A stretch of DNA of 64,000 nt from Roseimaritima ulvae (GTDB lineage Bacteria; Planctomycetota; Planctomycetia; Pirellulales; Pirellulaceae), in assembly GCF_008065135.1 (NCBI RefSeq), contig NZ_CP042914.1:1240001-1304000 (forward strand), written 5' to 3'. The translations under genes were made by a program, and so were the position numbers. Each line of letters begins with the position of its first letter. The first letter of the stretch is position 1. This document shows, in pieces, positions 1 to 12,100 of this stretch. The notes under the pieces are model-generated. The model saw only the letters and a list, made by a program, of their open reading frames with translations, was not told the origin of the DNA and did not search any database.

Positions 1-449
1 GCCAAGTGCTCGGCCGCCACGCGTCGCAGCGCCGCGCGGGCTCGCTCGACGTCCGATTCGCCATCGTATTTCAGATGCCGCTTCAGTCGCACGCCGCTGA
101 AGCCGGACAGGGCGGCTTCCAGTCCAGTCATTCGGCCCGAGCGGCCCGAAGCGAAGGCGTGGTCCAGTTCGTTGCTGACGATCCCCAGCCGTTGTCGCAG
201 CTCGTCGATGTGCCAGTCGCTGCGTCCCAAAATGCGTACGTCGCCGGCATGTTCCCCGTCGATCGAGGGGTAGAACTGACGGATTAGCAACTTCAGCAGC
301 GATGTCTTGCCGGAACCGTTGGGGCCCAGGATCGCGGTGTGTTGGCCCAGGGGCATGGAGATACTCAACCGATCCAGGATCCGAACCGGGCCGCGGGTGA
401 CGGTGACCTGATCTAATTCCAACAGCGGTGGTGAGTGGGACACTTGCAT
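1..449 (-). CDS. ABC transporter ATP-binding protein (partial, C-terminus outside window)
   Basis: This is the first ~149 residues of an ABC-type ATPase read on the minus strand; the rest lies left of the window. The Walker A loop is clear at residues 42-50 (GPNGSGKTS), preceded by the usual beta-strand region (LELDQVTVTRG) with an A-loop-like position. The stretch after it (LGIVSNEL) resembles the Q-loop region of the YlmA/ModF-like group of stand-alone ATPases, but the ABC signature and Walker B are not in the window, so the substrate cannot be named. The start ATG (447-449) overlaps the first possible ATG of the opposite-strand cobalamin gene. That neighbour makes a cofactor or metal transport role imaginable but unproven. 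Confidence 0.85.
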   Translation of the reverse strand, partial: MQVSHSPPLLELDQVTVTRGPVRILDRLSISMPLGQHTAILGPNGSGKTSLLKLLIRQFYPSIDGEHAGDVRILGRSDWHIDELRQRLGIVSNELDHAFASGRSGRMTGLEAALSGFSGVRLKRHLKYDGESDVERARAALRRVAAEHL

Positions 450-561
450 GGATTTGATTGCAGAACGTGATGTTGCCAAGCACCCCTTGTTGCCAAGCAC
501 CCCGGCGGGCGGTCACAATTCTAACCAGGCGGCCTCTTTGTGCCGCACCGTAACCATGCTT

Positions 562-568
562 GAAAGGA
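562..568 (+). promoter_or_regulatory. Ribosome binding site deciding a TTG start of cobL
   Basis: GAAAGGA lies 8 bases before a TTG codon at 577. Neither upstream ATG in the same frame (448, 556) has a comparable Shine-Dalgarno sequence, and the family's N-terminus normally begins right before the first beta-strand (IQIIGVG), which this TTG start gives. Confidence 0.5.
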
Positions 569-576
569 CACCCGCA

Positions 577-1821
577 TTGAATCAGGCACCTCGGATTCAG
601 ATCATTGGCGTTGGCGACGATGGTCAGGACGGCCTTACCGGTCACGCGCTGCAGCAAATCGAACAGGCCGAAGTGTTGTTGGGCCCGGCGAATCTACTGA
701 AGCGGATTAGCGTGGGGCCCGCGCAGCGGCTGGAGATCGGCGCGGACTTGACTGAGCTGCGGGCGGCCTTGGAGCAGGTGGGCGAGCAGCGAGCGGTGTT
801 GCTGGCGATCGGCGACCCCCTGTTCTATGGCATCGCCCGCTATCTGACCGAAACGCTGGGCAAGGATCGTTTTGAAGTCCTGCCGCATGTTAGCAGCATG
901 CAATTGGCCTTTGCTCGGGTCAAAGAAAGCTGGGACGATGCGTACCTGTCCAATCTGGCCACGCAGCCCCTGGACCGAGTGGTCGACACCGTGCGGACGG
1001 CTGAGCGGGTCGGCTTGTTCACCACCGAACAGATCACGCCCTCAGTGGTGGCCGAAGCCTTGCTGGACCGCCGCATCGACTATTTCACGGTGTACGTATG
1101 CGAAAATTTGGGCTCGCCTGCCGAAACGGTCACTCAGGGCGATTTGAAGGACATCAAAGGCCAGTCCTTCGCCGCCTTGAACGTGATGGTGTTGGTCCGT
1201 AAACGTGGTGCGGCCGACGAGCCCAGCGGCAGCGGGGTGCGGCGGTTGTTTGGCAATCCTGATGACCTGTTCTTGCAGTCCCGGCCCAAGCGAGGTTTGC
1301 TGACGCCGATCGAAGTTCGCTGCATCGCCCTGGCGGAAATGGGGCTGCGGCCCGACAGCACGGTCTGGGATGTCGGCGCCGGCAGCGGCTCGCTGGCCAT
1401 CGAAGCCGCTTCGATCGTTCGCCAAGGCAAGGTGTACGCGATCGAAATGGATGCCGAGGACTACGGCATGATGGTCGAAAATGCTCGGCAATTCGACGTC
1501 CCCACGCTGGTTCCCGTGCACGGTCAGGCGCCTGATGCTTGGGGCGACCTGCCCACCCCCGACGCGATCTTTGTCGGCGGCAGCGGGCGGGTGGTGCCGA
1601 CGCTGGTTTGCGAGGCCACCAAGCGGCTCAGTCCCAACGGGCGAATCGTCATCAACGTTTCCAGCCCCGATAACCTGTTGGCGGTTCAGCAGGTGTTGAC
1701 CGAAGCCGGGCTGATCCCCGAGGTGCGGATGATCAATATCGCTCGGGGGCGTTTTCAGTTAGACCGCACACGGTTCGAAGCGTTGAACCCAACGTTTTTG
1801 ATTTCCGCGTGTCGGGGGTAG
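577..1821 (+). CDS. cobL: Precorrin-6Y C5,15-methyltransferase (decarboxylating), CbiE-CbiT fusion
   Basis: Bifunctional corrin-ring methylase of cobalamin synthesis: it methylates C-5 and C-15 of precorrin-6Y and decarboxylates the acetate side chain at C-12. The N-terminal half is a tetrapyrrole methylase of the CbiE type (IQIIGVGDDG at the start; the GDPLFYG loop). The C-terminal half is a CbiT-type SAM methyltransferase with the glycine-rich loop DVGAGSGS. About 414 aa fits the fused CobL form. I prefer the TTG start at 577; ATG 556 (18 nt... seven codons longer) or ATG 448 are alternatives, but 448 would overlap the start codon of the divergent ABC gene and adds a low-quality leader. No other cob/cbi gene is in the window. 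Family assignment is firm; the start is not. Confidence 0.9.
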   Translation: MNQAPRIQIIGVGDDGQDGLTGHALQQIEQAEVLLGPANLLKRISVGPAQRLEIGADLTELRAALEQVGEQRAVLLAIGDPLFYGIARYLTETLGKDRFEVLPHVSSMQLAFARVKESWDDAYLSNLATQPLDRVVDTVRTAERVGLFTTEQITPSVVAEALLDRRIDYFTVYVCENLGSPAETVTQGDLKDIKGQSFAALNVMVLVRKRGAADEPSGSGVRRLFGNPDDLFLQSRPKRGLLTPIEVRCIALAEMGLRPDSTVWDVGAGSGSLAIEAASIVRQGKVYAIEMDAEDYGMMVENARQFDVPTLVPVHGQAPDAWGDLPTPDAIFVGGSGRVVPTLVCEATKRLSPNGRIVINVSSPDNLLAVQQVLTEAGLIPEVRMINIARGRFQLDRTRFEALNPTFLISACRG

Positions 1822-1843
1822 TGACGTAGCCGCACGCACCACC

Positions 1844-1867
1844 GTAGCCGAACTCGCCAGAGTTTGG
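1844..1867 (+). repeat. Short palindromic intergenic repeat (GTAGCCGAAxTCGCCAGAxTT type)
   Basis: The 24 bases after cobL form an imperfect palindrome (CGAACTCGCCAGAGTTTG). A near-identical unit occurs at 39767-39790 after the tRNA. Both sit just after the 3' end of a gene, as expected for dispersed REP-like units. Confidence 0.6.
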
Positions 1868-1881
1868 AGTTTGGCCCGTAT

Positions 1882-2066
1882 TTAGTCCCGAAGGGACGAC
1901 TGCATGTAGCCACGGGCGCAAGCCCGTGGTGCGGAGAAAATCATTCATGCCAAGCCCCAACGGGGCGACAGCAGTTCGCGGGGCCCCAAATTGATGTCGT
2001 CCCGTTGGGACTTTGCGATGTCTTTTTTGACCGTTTCCATGGGCTCGCGCCCATGGCTACATGACG
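1882..2066 (+). repeat. Composite palindromic repeat, copy A
   Basis: A string of stem-forming modules: TAGTCCCGAAGGGACGA (1883-1899), CCACGGGC-loop-GCCCGTGG (1910-1929), AAGCCCCAACGGGGCGACA (about 1954-1972), GTCGTCCCGTTGGGAC (1997-2011) and CCATGGGC-loop-GCCCATGG (2037-2056). The 130 bases 1882-2011 recur in inverted orientation, same length and module order, at 52738-52868. No coding potential is apparent; it fills most of the gap between cobL and the TPR gene. Confidence 0.75.
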
Positions 2067-2097
2067 CCGCCGCTTCGCGGCTGAGATTTGCAGTACG

Positions 2098-2658
2098 TTA
2101 CACCGACAATTGGCTGATGGCTTGGAAAGCCGGTTCGAAGCGGATGCGATCGAAATCCGCTTCGGCATCGATCCGCCGCCGCAGTTCGGGTTCGATATCC
2201 AGGGCCCAGACCAGTTCGGTGACCGCTTCTTCGGCTTGCCCTGCAGCGGCCAGGTAACAGGCCAGATTAAAGTGCAGCGAAGCGTTGTCCGGGGTGTGTA
2301 GCAGGCCGCGGGTGACGGCCGTAATCGCCTGATCCAGCCTGCCGGCGCGACGCAGTGACCAGCCCAGGGCGATCCAGATGGGGGGGCGTTTGGGCTGGCG
2401 GCGAGCGGCTTTCCAGAGGCAGTTGGCCGCGGCGCTGTGGCGGCCCAGCAGCCGCAGGCATTGCCCCATCACGAGCAGTCTTCGCCAAGCGTGGTCGGCG
2501 GGTACCTGAGCGTCGCGAGCCGTCCTCAGGGCTTTGAGAGCCAGGCGGCGCCGCAAGCTGCGGCGCAACCCTAACTTGGCCGCGACCGACGTAATTAACT
2601 GCAGGTAGCCCTCGGCCTCCTCCAGTTTTTGACGGCTTTGAAAGCGGTAATCGTTCAT
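2098..2658 (-). CDS. Tetratricopeptide repeat protein
   Basis: A 186-residue, arginine-rich protein. From about residue 57 to 160 it shows three helix-turn-helix units of TPR type, the clearest being the ALGWSLRRAGRLDQAI and NLACYLAAAGQAEEAV segments with the conserved A/G/A positions. The C-terminus (DAEADFDRIRFEPAFQAI) is the usual closing segment of small TPR proteins, where a residual Asp-Phe-x-x-Ile/Leu-Arg motif follows the last repeat. No signal peptide or membrane segment is visible, so it should act in the cytoplasm as a protein-binding scaffold. I use the ATG at 2656-2658; one five codons upstream is possible. Its partner is unknown, and it points away from the giant genes. Confidence 0.8.
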   Translation of the reverse strand: MNDYRFQSRQKLEEAEGYLQLITSVAAKLGLRRSLRRRLALKALRTARDAQVPADHAWRRLLVMGQCLRLLGRHSAAANCLWKAARRQPKRPPIWIALGWSLRRAGRLDQAITAVTRGLLHTPDNASLHFNLACYLAAAGQAEEAVTELVWALDIEPELRRRIDAEADFDRIRFEPAFQAISQLSV

Positions 2659-3155
2659 TGCAGGCGGTCCCAAGGGCGTGGCGCATGACTCGAAAATTCA
2701 TTCTACCGCGGAGGGCGAATTGGAGAAGTCGCAATATGATGAATTTTGTCGTCCGGGGACGGTCCGGTCCGACCTGGGGGCGGCCTGACACGGGGCGGTG
2801 CGATGATAGCGACAGGGTGGTTTTTCCAGGGAACTTTCCAAAAAAACTGGCGTCCAAAGGTCGACGCGAAATTCGGTTCCGCCCGGCTGTGCCTCCCTTG
2901 GGCAGGTCGTTTCCAGCAGAAAGAGGGTATCCGTTACAGTTGGTTTGATCCCTACAGCCCTTCGGCTTTCCTGTCTGGGGGGGTGTTTCGTGGGGGCAAT
3001 TCCAGCCGGAAATTTGCGGGACTTGAGCCCCCAACTATACTCGCAACTGCTTTTATTGGCGGCATGCTTTCGCGCCATCGGCAAACACTACTGAACTAAT
3101 CCTCGTCCGTCGTCCTCGTGGCGGCGGGCTCCAACATGCTTCGTAAGGTTGGTTT
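2659..3155. other. Intergenic region between the TPR gene and giant gene 1
   Basis: About 500 bases carrying the divergent upstream regions of the TPR gene and of the first giant gene. It has G-runs (near 2774, 2979 and 2991) and one plausible promoter (3014-3041). I see no RNA gene or convincing short gene in it. Confidence 0.5.
3014..3041 (+). promoter_or_regulatory. Possible sigma-70-type promoter of giant gene 1
   Basis: TTGCGG (3014-3019) and TATACT (3036-3041) are separated by 16 bases, giving a predicted leader of about 105 bases before the ATG at 3156. An AAGG ribosome-binding sequence lies at 3145-3148. Planctomycete promoter rules are poorly defined, so this is tentative. Confidence 0.35.
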
Positions 3156-6100
3156 ATGGCCTCCCGTAAACGGCAACGATCGTTACTCACTTCGCTCCGT
3201 AGCTCTTCTAAAAAGGGCGCTTCGCGAGATTCGCGGCGTCGCAATTTGGTGGAAACACTGGAGCAGCGTCAACTGCTGGCTGGTCCTCAGTTGATCGGCA
3301 TCCAGCCGAATGAGGGTGATTTGATCATTGATGGCACCGTGCGAGACGTTTCGCCGCGGCTGCTGACATTCCGCTTTGATGAAGATCAAGTCATCAGCTC
3401 TGCGACGACCGATGCGATTCGGATCACGCGAGCGGGCGATGACGGAGCGTTGGGCACCGCGGACGATCTGGACGTGTCGTTGCCGGACGGGTCGGTGGTC
3501 GTTAATAGCGACGCACTCAATGAAGTGTTGGTGCGATTTCCCAACGCACTGCCGGATGACAAGTATCGGATCGAAGTGTTTGGCTTCGATGATCCGGGCC
3601 GCGGAATCGTGGGGCTGCGCAACACCGATGCCGCCGGTGGGTTGGGCGAATTGTTGGTTCCCAGTCAGGCCGGTGCGCGCAAGGAGCAGGTTGACTTTGA
3701 GCTCCGCTTAGGCGCTTTGGTGGAAGCCGTGGTGCCTCAACCGGTCGTGCGTTTGGATGACGGTACGCTGCAGCAGAATCGTGACCAGATTGTGGTGTAT
3801 TTCAACGAAGACGAATTGTTCGTTGAAAACGACGCTGCTGGAAATCCCACGATGCGTTCGGTGGAAAACCCGCGGTTTTATCAGCTGCTGTATACGCGTG
3901 ACACCGTGCGAACCACGGACGACGACATTTATTTTCCCACCAATGTCGACTATGACGCGGAGAGCCACACCGCCACGCTGACGTTCCAGGACGACATCAG
4001 TGAGCTGACGAGCCTCAGCAACTTGATGAACAATCCTGCCAACCCTACGAACGAGACCTATGGCGCTGCGTCGATCAGTGGTGGTACGTTTCGCTTGCGG
4101 GTGGGCACGGCCGTGGACGATCGCGCCGAGCTGATTATCCAGCCCACGAACCTGGCGGTGGTGGCTTCGGCAAGCAGCGATTTGCTGACCCGAGACGCCG
4201 CGCAAGTCAAGTTCATTTCGCGGCTGGCAGGTGAAGCCGGCAATGGCATCACGGTTCGTTTTGAGCGAAACACCGGCACCGTCACAACCGCGCGGGTGGA
4301 AAACGATCGTGATGTGGTGGTCAGTTTGGCTCCCGGTGCGGATGTTGCGGCGGTGCGCGATGCGATGTTGGCGTCCGGGGAAGCCAACGCGCTGCTGCAA
4401 GTTAGCATTTCGGGTTCTGTGACGGCGGCGGTCGGCGAGGGCATTGAGTTCTTGCCAGCGCTGCAAGTAGCGGCCGTGGGCGATACGTTCCAGTCGGCCT
4501 TCGATGTGGGCACGTTTGGGCAAAGCAGCGCGACGTTGACCAGTCTGATTGTCTCGGAGTCGATTGATCCACAACCGTACTTGCTGGAACTGCTCGGCGG
4601 CAACGATGATCCCGGCCACCGGGAGCTGGACGAATCGGCGGGATCGGGATTGCGGCAGCATCTGTCCGACCTGTTTACGCCCGACATCACCGCGGGAATT
4701 ACGACGATTCCCTACAACTTCCAGACCATCTATGCGGTCGACAGCAACGGCGTCGAGGCGACCAACAGTATTTCGCCGGTGCAAAAAGCTCGTGTCCGTG
4801 AAGCCCTGGGGCTGTATGCGGCAGAGATCGGTGTGCAGTTCACCGAAACGGCCAATGAAGGGATCACGTTTGCTGTTGGGGATTTGAACAAGCTGACGGG
4901 ACCGAATGTGGTCATCACTGCTGGGTTCGGTATCGGCGTCCGTCGTGATCCGACCTTCGCCACTTCGGCTGTGGTGTTGAATTCGCAGATTCCGTTCTTG
5001 AATCAATACGGGGAAAGCTTCTTCCGCACCGTAGCCCTGGGGATCGGCGATGTGTTGGGACTGGAGCAGACGGGCGAGCTGCCCGACACCACCTTGTCCA
5101 CACGCAGCATCGAATTCATCAACAGCAGTATCAACCAGAATCTGCTGAACTTAACGGGCGACTCGCTATTGCCTGCCGGTGACTACCCCGGTACCGACAC
5201 CGAGTTGCTTTCGGATCGTCCGTTTGAGCCGATTTTCCCCGGCGATTACGACATCCTGCATGCCAAGTATTTGTACAACCCTGACAGCATCGACGTCGAC
5301 TTGTATCGCTTCGAGGTCGACCTGGGGGATGACGATAAAGTTGGCTTGTTGACCGCCGAAACCTTTGCCGAGCGGCAAGCGGATAGTAGCCTGCTGGATA
5401 CCACGTTGACGTTGTACCAACAGCAACAGGCCACCGTGGTCACCGATTTCGAAGTGGGCACGGACTTGTCGGTCGAATTCGAAGCCGTCTCGCCGGCTCT
5501 GTTGGGCAATCGGACTCAGATCGAATTTGCGCAGGTTGATCGCATCTCCGGGGACGTCAGTATTGGCATCGTTCCAACATCGGAGAATTCGTTCCGTGTG
5601 GAGATCCCTAGGCAAAATCCCAATACCGGATTGCCTGTCGTCACAGTGGGAAGCATCCTGGACGCGATCAATAATGATCCCTTTGCGGCGTCACTGGTTA
5701 CGGGGCGGATTGTAAAAGGCGACGCCTCGACCGATGTCGGCGGGTTGAGTCTGAATTTCAATCCGTTGGTGTTGACCGGCGGCGATTTGATCGAACTGTC
5801 ACGCAACGATGATTACTTCAGCGAAGACTCGCGGATTCGCACCAGCCTGGGCAATGGCGTCTACTACGTAGGGGTAGCGGCCAGTGGGAACGATTTGTAC
5901 GACCCCACGATTCCGGACAGCGGTTTCGGTGGGCGGTCGCAGGGTAAATACGATCTGCAACTGGTGTTTGAGGCTCAGGTTGACGAAGTCGACGTGATCC
6001 GAGACCTGGACAGCGGTCGTGAGGGTGTCCCGGGCGTGGCGCTCGATGGTGATGGCGATGGTGTTCCTGGCGGTGTGTATAACTACTGGTTCCAGTCGCG

Positions 6101-9100
6101 ACCGCTGCAGCGTCAGTTGGAATTTACCGCCGGCGGCGACGGCATTACGCCGTTGTCGACCGTTCGCGTGCAGGGCGGTCAAGGCGTCGAACGCGTGTAC
6201 CAGTTTGTGCCGCAAGGCAGCACAGGCGATCCGCGATATACCACCGTCTCGTATCGCTTGGATGATTCGCCAGCGGTTCTGGCTGTCAAGCTTTCGCAGG
6301 CGATCAATACCAATACCGGCTCCACCGGCGTGCAGGCTAATTCCAATGGAACCCTGCTGACGCTGAACAACGAGCGCGAGATCGATTTGTCGGCCAACTT
6401 TGTTGGTGTGGACGTACACGGCAAGACCATCTTTGTCGACAAATTAGCCGGTCCCAATGCGGACGGTACCACGGCGCGACCGTTCAACAATATCAGCTCG
6501 CCCGATGTCGCCAACGCCTTTGGCTCTTCGGAACCGGGGGACATCGTGCGGATTGTTGGCAATGGCGGTAGTGACCAATCGCTGACAACGGAAGCTGACA
6601 ATTTTGCCTATGAGTTCGGCTTTGCCGAAACCGCGGGAGTGATTCTCGAGGACGGCGAAGCCATGGAGGTGCCGGCGGGCGTAACCACGATGATCGACGC
6701 CGGAGCAGTATTCCGGTTCCGTAACTCGCGGATCAGCGTTGGTAGCTCGGACCTATTGGTCGATCGCAGCGGAGGTGCGGTGCAGGTCCTGGGAACGCCA
6801 CGCCTGCTGAGCGACGGTGCTTCGCTGACCGTACCAACAGCCGCTACCGGTGCGTCACTCGACGGGACACGATTCTCCGTCACGTCGAACGGCACGACCT
6901 CCATCTTTCAGTTTTCAACCGACCCCAACCGTGTCACGTCGGATCAGCTCATTGTCGTGGCCGCTGACGCCGACTCCGAGGCGATCGCTGCCGCTATTGC
7001 CGCCGTGGTGGGTTCGACTTCAACCGACTTTGTCACGACCACGACCGGCAGCCAGACGCGGATTGGATCGCTGCGCGGTTTGACGCCGGTGGTGGATCCG
7101 CTGAACAGCACCCTGACGGTGGAAGTGGATGTGGTGACCGTCAGTGACGATGGCAGTGTGATCTTCACCAGTACTCGTGACCGCACGGCCGGGCAAGCGT
7201 TGCCTACCAATGCTCCCGCTGCCGCGCCCGGCGATTGGGGTGGGTTGGTGTTCCGCTCTGACTTTGACGACGCCCAGGGTCGATTGAATTTGGAAGACGA
7301 AGGTATCTTCCTGCAATATGTCAATCACGCCGATATCCGCTACGGTGGCGGCAGTAACGTCAAAGTGGGCGGCTTCCAGCAGACCGTCAATCCGATTCAG
7401 ATTATCGATACGCGTCCCACGGTCACCTTTAATCAGATCACGCGTAGTGCCGGTGCGGCGATGAGCGCCGCGCCGAATAGTTTCGAAGAGACCAGTTATC
7501 AAGCGCCTCGGTACCAGCAAGCCGGCGTGTTCACTAGCGATTACGATCGCGTCGGGCCCGATATTCACTTCAATGAGCTGGTGAATAACAGCTTTAACGC
7601 GTTGTTCATTCGCGTTGATACACTGCTGGGATCCGAACCGCGGCAGTTGACCCTCTCGGGCCGTCTGGATGACACGGACGTCGTGCACGTGTTAGCCGAG
7701 AACCTGACCTTGGCCGGTACGCCCGGTGGACCGATTACCGATGGCATCAAGCCGACCGTGGATTTGGTCAACGCCGGTTCACGCGACGGCGGTACGTTGA
7801 CGCCGGGCGATTACGTCTATCGAGTGACGTTTGTGGACGCCAATGGCTTTGAAAGCTTGGCTTCCGATGCCACCAATGTGTTTACGGTGGCCGCCGGCGA
7901 TAACGCGATTCAATTGAGCAACCTGCCGCCCACGACGGAAGGGTATCAGTTCCGGCGTATCTATCGAGCGTCCTTGAGCGGTCCCAATCCGGCGGACTTC
8001 TTCTTAGTGAAAGAAATCGACGCTTCGTCCGGTACGTTCTTTGACGACGGCCAAACCACAGAAGGTCTGCTGGATATTAACCGCACCGGCACGCGAGGTC
8101 GGTTGGACGCCAGCTTGGTGTTTGATCCTGGTCTGGTGACCAAATTGATTGGCTCGCGGATCGAATTGGGACAGGGTGCCCAGATCTTGGCCGAAGGTCT
8201 GCCCGGACAAGAGGTCGTGTTCACCAGTGTCAGCGACGATCGTTTTGGTTTCGGCGGTACGTTTGATACCAATAACAACGGCAATCCTGCAGACGACGCC
8301 CAAGCCGGCGACTGGGGCGGCATTTATGTTGGGCCCACGGCACATGTCAGTCTGGACAATGCCGTGGTCGCTTACGGTGGTGGCCTGACTCGGATCGAAG
8401 GATCCTTCAAAGCGTTTAATGCCATCGAACTGCAGCAAGGCACTGGCCGGATCACCAATACGGTGTTTGCCGAGAACGCCAACGGACTGGGGGGGCAAGG
8501 CCCGACGGGACGTTTTGGACGCCTGGCCAACACCCCGGCGACGATTTTCGTTCGCGGCAGTCAGCCCACCATTGTTGGCAATACGTTTATCAACAATACC
8601 GGCAGCGTCATCGATATCGACGCCAATAGCTTGGTCGCGGATTTGGTTTCCGATACCGGACGACAAACCGGTGCGATCGACCGGCTTTCGACGCTGGACG
8701 ATAACCATGGACCGTTGGTGCGTAGCAACCGCTACGACAACAACGGCATTAACGGAATGGAAATCCGTGGTGCGACCTTGACGGTCGAAAGCATCTGGGA
8801 TGACACCGATATCGTGCACGTGGTCTATGACCCGATCCTGGTCGACAATATGCATTCCGCTGGCGGGCTGCGTCTGCAGAGCCGTCCGGATGAGAGTTTG
8901 GTAGTCAAGTTCAATGGCAGCGGTACGCCTTACGCCGCGGAACCCGGTACCGGTTTGACGGCCCAAGGAACGCCGCTGGATATTCGAGATCGTGTCGGTG
9001 GCACGCTGCACGTGATCGGTCAACCAGGCTTCCCGGTTGTGCTGACCAGTTTAAAAGACGACACCATCGGCGCAGGTGTCAAGCCGGACGGCTCGCGGCA

Positions 9101-12100
9101 GACCGACACCAATAACGATGATCTGGCCAGCCGCCCCGAAGCCAACGATTGGCGGGGGATCTTGTTGGATGAGTACAGCAACGACCGCAATGTGGAAACG
9201 GTGTTGGAGCTGGAGTCCAGTTTGGTCGAATCCCGCGGAACCAACGGCACGGTGGGCACCGCCCAGGTATTGGGCGACCTGGCCCCCAACTTCTACTCCA
9301 CCGATGAATTCTTGCGTCTGGGCTTTACCGTGGACGGTTATCTAGCCAGTCCCAGTGATGTCGACGTGTATAACTTCACCGGCGAAGCGGGCACGGTGGT
9401 CTGGTTTGACATCGACAAAACCACGCATTCGCTGGACACCGTGATCGAGTTGCTGGATTCCAACGGCAACGTGTTGGCGCGGTCGGATAACAGCACTGGT
9501 GAAGTCACCGATCCATCCGGCATCGTGATCGAGTCGGCGTTGGTTGAGGGTCGGGTAGGCCCGCTGGCGCGGGGCGATGAAGCGTTCGCCAATCTGGGCG
9601 TCGAAGGTCTGTACAAAGAGTATGGAACGACGAATATTCGCGATGCCGGTTTCCGTGTCGCTCTGCCCGGTGTGGCCGGTAGTCGTTCGGCCTATTCGTT
9701 CCGCATCCGAAGCGCCAGTGTACGCCCCGATGACGTTGCGGGCGGGACCACGCATGGTGCCTACACGGTGCAGTTGCGCTTGCGTGAAGATCAGGAATTT
9801 GGTGGCTCGGTGATTCGTTATGCCGATATCCGCTATGCCAATCACGGCATCCACATGCGTGGAGTAATGCAGAATTCTCCGCTGTTGGGAGACGCGCAAG
9901 AGAACGAAGGCGTCGATGCCTTCGAATCCAGTAACGACTCGATTGTGTTTAATAGCTCGGCGACCGGACAGCGGCCGCAGTACCTCGGCAATCTGTTAGA
10001 GACCGACGACGTCTCGCTGTCGGTGGGCGGCAGCCTGAGCAGTTCCAGTGATGTCGATTTCTACAAGTTCTACGTCGACCACACGGATCTGCCGGACGAA
10101 TTTAATCCGCTGCAACATTTCTCGACCGTCTTCGATGTCGACTACGCCGACGGTCTGGCTCGGCCGGACACCTCCCTGGCCGTGTTCTGGGATCCCGATG
10201 GTGAAGCCGATGGCTTTTTCAATCGAGATCGCGCTCGGTTGGTGTTGTGGAGCGAGGACGGCAACATCGCCGAAGATCAAACCAGTCCCCTGGGGCCCGA
10301 CACCGCCGAAATTTTCGATCGCGGTAGTCTAGGAACTGGCGATCCGTTTATCGGACCGATGGCTGTCCCGGCGACCGGCGTTTACTACGTCGCCGTCGTC
10401 AGTGACTCACAGACGCCCTCGGAACTGGTGCAGAATCCCACCGTACGGCTCGATCCCATTCCAAGCGTGGCTCGGATCGCCGACGACCAAATCGATACTA
10501 CCGGTGCGCACACGGCGGACGCTCCGGCAGTTCCTATCCTGATTCCCCGGACCAACTTGCCGGTGGATTGGCAGATCGGTACCCAACGCAGTTCGAATCC
10601 TGGCCACGGAGACCCGCAGCAGTTCGATAACACGGACAGCAGCACCGATCCGGGTGCCATCATCCTGACCGAGTTTGAACGCAATGACCCTCAGCAGTTC
10701 CGGGCGCAGAGCTTGGAAACTTTTGGGGGTTGGAATCTGCGCTACGACGGTGACGTTGGGAATACCTTCCGAAATACGTCGTTGGAGTATCCCTGGATCC
10801 GCGTTCGCGGTACCGGCGACGATACTATCGACGCCTATTCCTTCGAAGTTACGACAACGGGAACGGTGATCATCGATGTGGATGAAGTTTCCAATGGGTT
10901 CACTCAGGTGGATGAAACAGAGCCCGTGTTGCCGGTCGACCTGCGGTTGGTACTCGTCGATTCCACGGGTGCGATAGTCGCGACCGACAATGGGGTGCCG
11001 ACCTTCGTCGGACAGGGCGGCAGCGATAGTTCGCGCGATCCTTACATCGAGGTGCAGCTGGATCCGGGGACTTACACCTTTGCCGTCGGCCAACTCGATT
11101 TGTCAATTAACGACGTCGACACTTTCACCGGAACCGGAGTTCCGGATGGGACGCTGTATTCGGTCAACGTGTCGGTGGAAGGACATGATTTCGTTGCCGG
11201 ATCGGATGTGAATCAGGCCTTGCACTTTACGCCTACTGCGGCCGGCACTTCCACGTTTGAAACCAACGCGTTCAACCTGGGCAACTATACCGCTCAAGAT
11301 GAGCCCTATTTGTACTTCAATTACTACCTCGACAGCTTCGCCGGCACGTCGTTGGAAGTGAACGCAGTGACGGATGCCGGGACCTTCCCGCTGCCGTTTA
11401 ATTTCCAGACCAATTTCCTGGGCAGTTTCCGACAAGCTCGGATTTCGCTGGCCGATGTCGTCGGTCAGGACAATATTCGGCTGCAGTTTGTCGCCACCGC
11501 ATCGACCGGCGTGCCGCCAGGAACATTGTTTCCACCGCTCTCGCTGGACGATTTTGTCATCGGTTTCGCCGAACGTGGCGAACGGGTTGCCAACGCTTCG
11601 CCGGGACAGGACGGTTTCAGCTTTACTACTTCGACCAGTTCGATCCTGCAGGGCGAGTATCAGCTGGAGATTCGACAAGGGGCCAAGTACTCCACCAGTC
11701 AGAATCCGGATCCGCAGCAGGTGCTGACCAGCACCTTTGACACCAATGCCCGCCTGGCGCCCGAGTCGGTGACGTTGATCGCGCCGGAAGGACGTCAGCT
11801 GCGTGATGGCGATTTCTTTGAAATCGGCGATGGTGCGAACACGGTGCGGTTCGAATTTAATAGCGTGGGCAGCGTTCAGTTAGGCAGTTTGCCGATTCCG
11901 TTTACCGATACCGATCCCGATTACGTCGTCGCTCAAGCGATTCGTAACGCGATCAATGGCCCCAACGTTCAAGCTATTTTGAACCTCGAAGCGTCCAGTA
12001 GTGGTGGTATCGACAACGGCGCTTCGCGGGATAATCGCATCGATTTGGTCGGACCGGCGGAAGCCGATTTCGTAACCTATAGTCCGCAGAACATCTCGGT

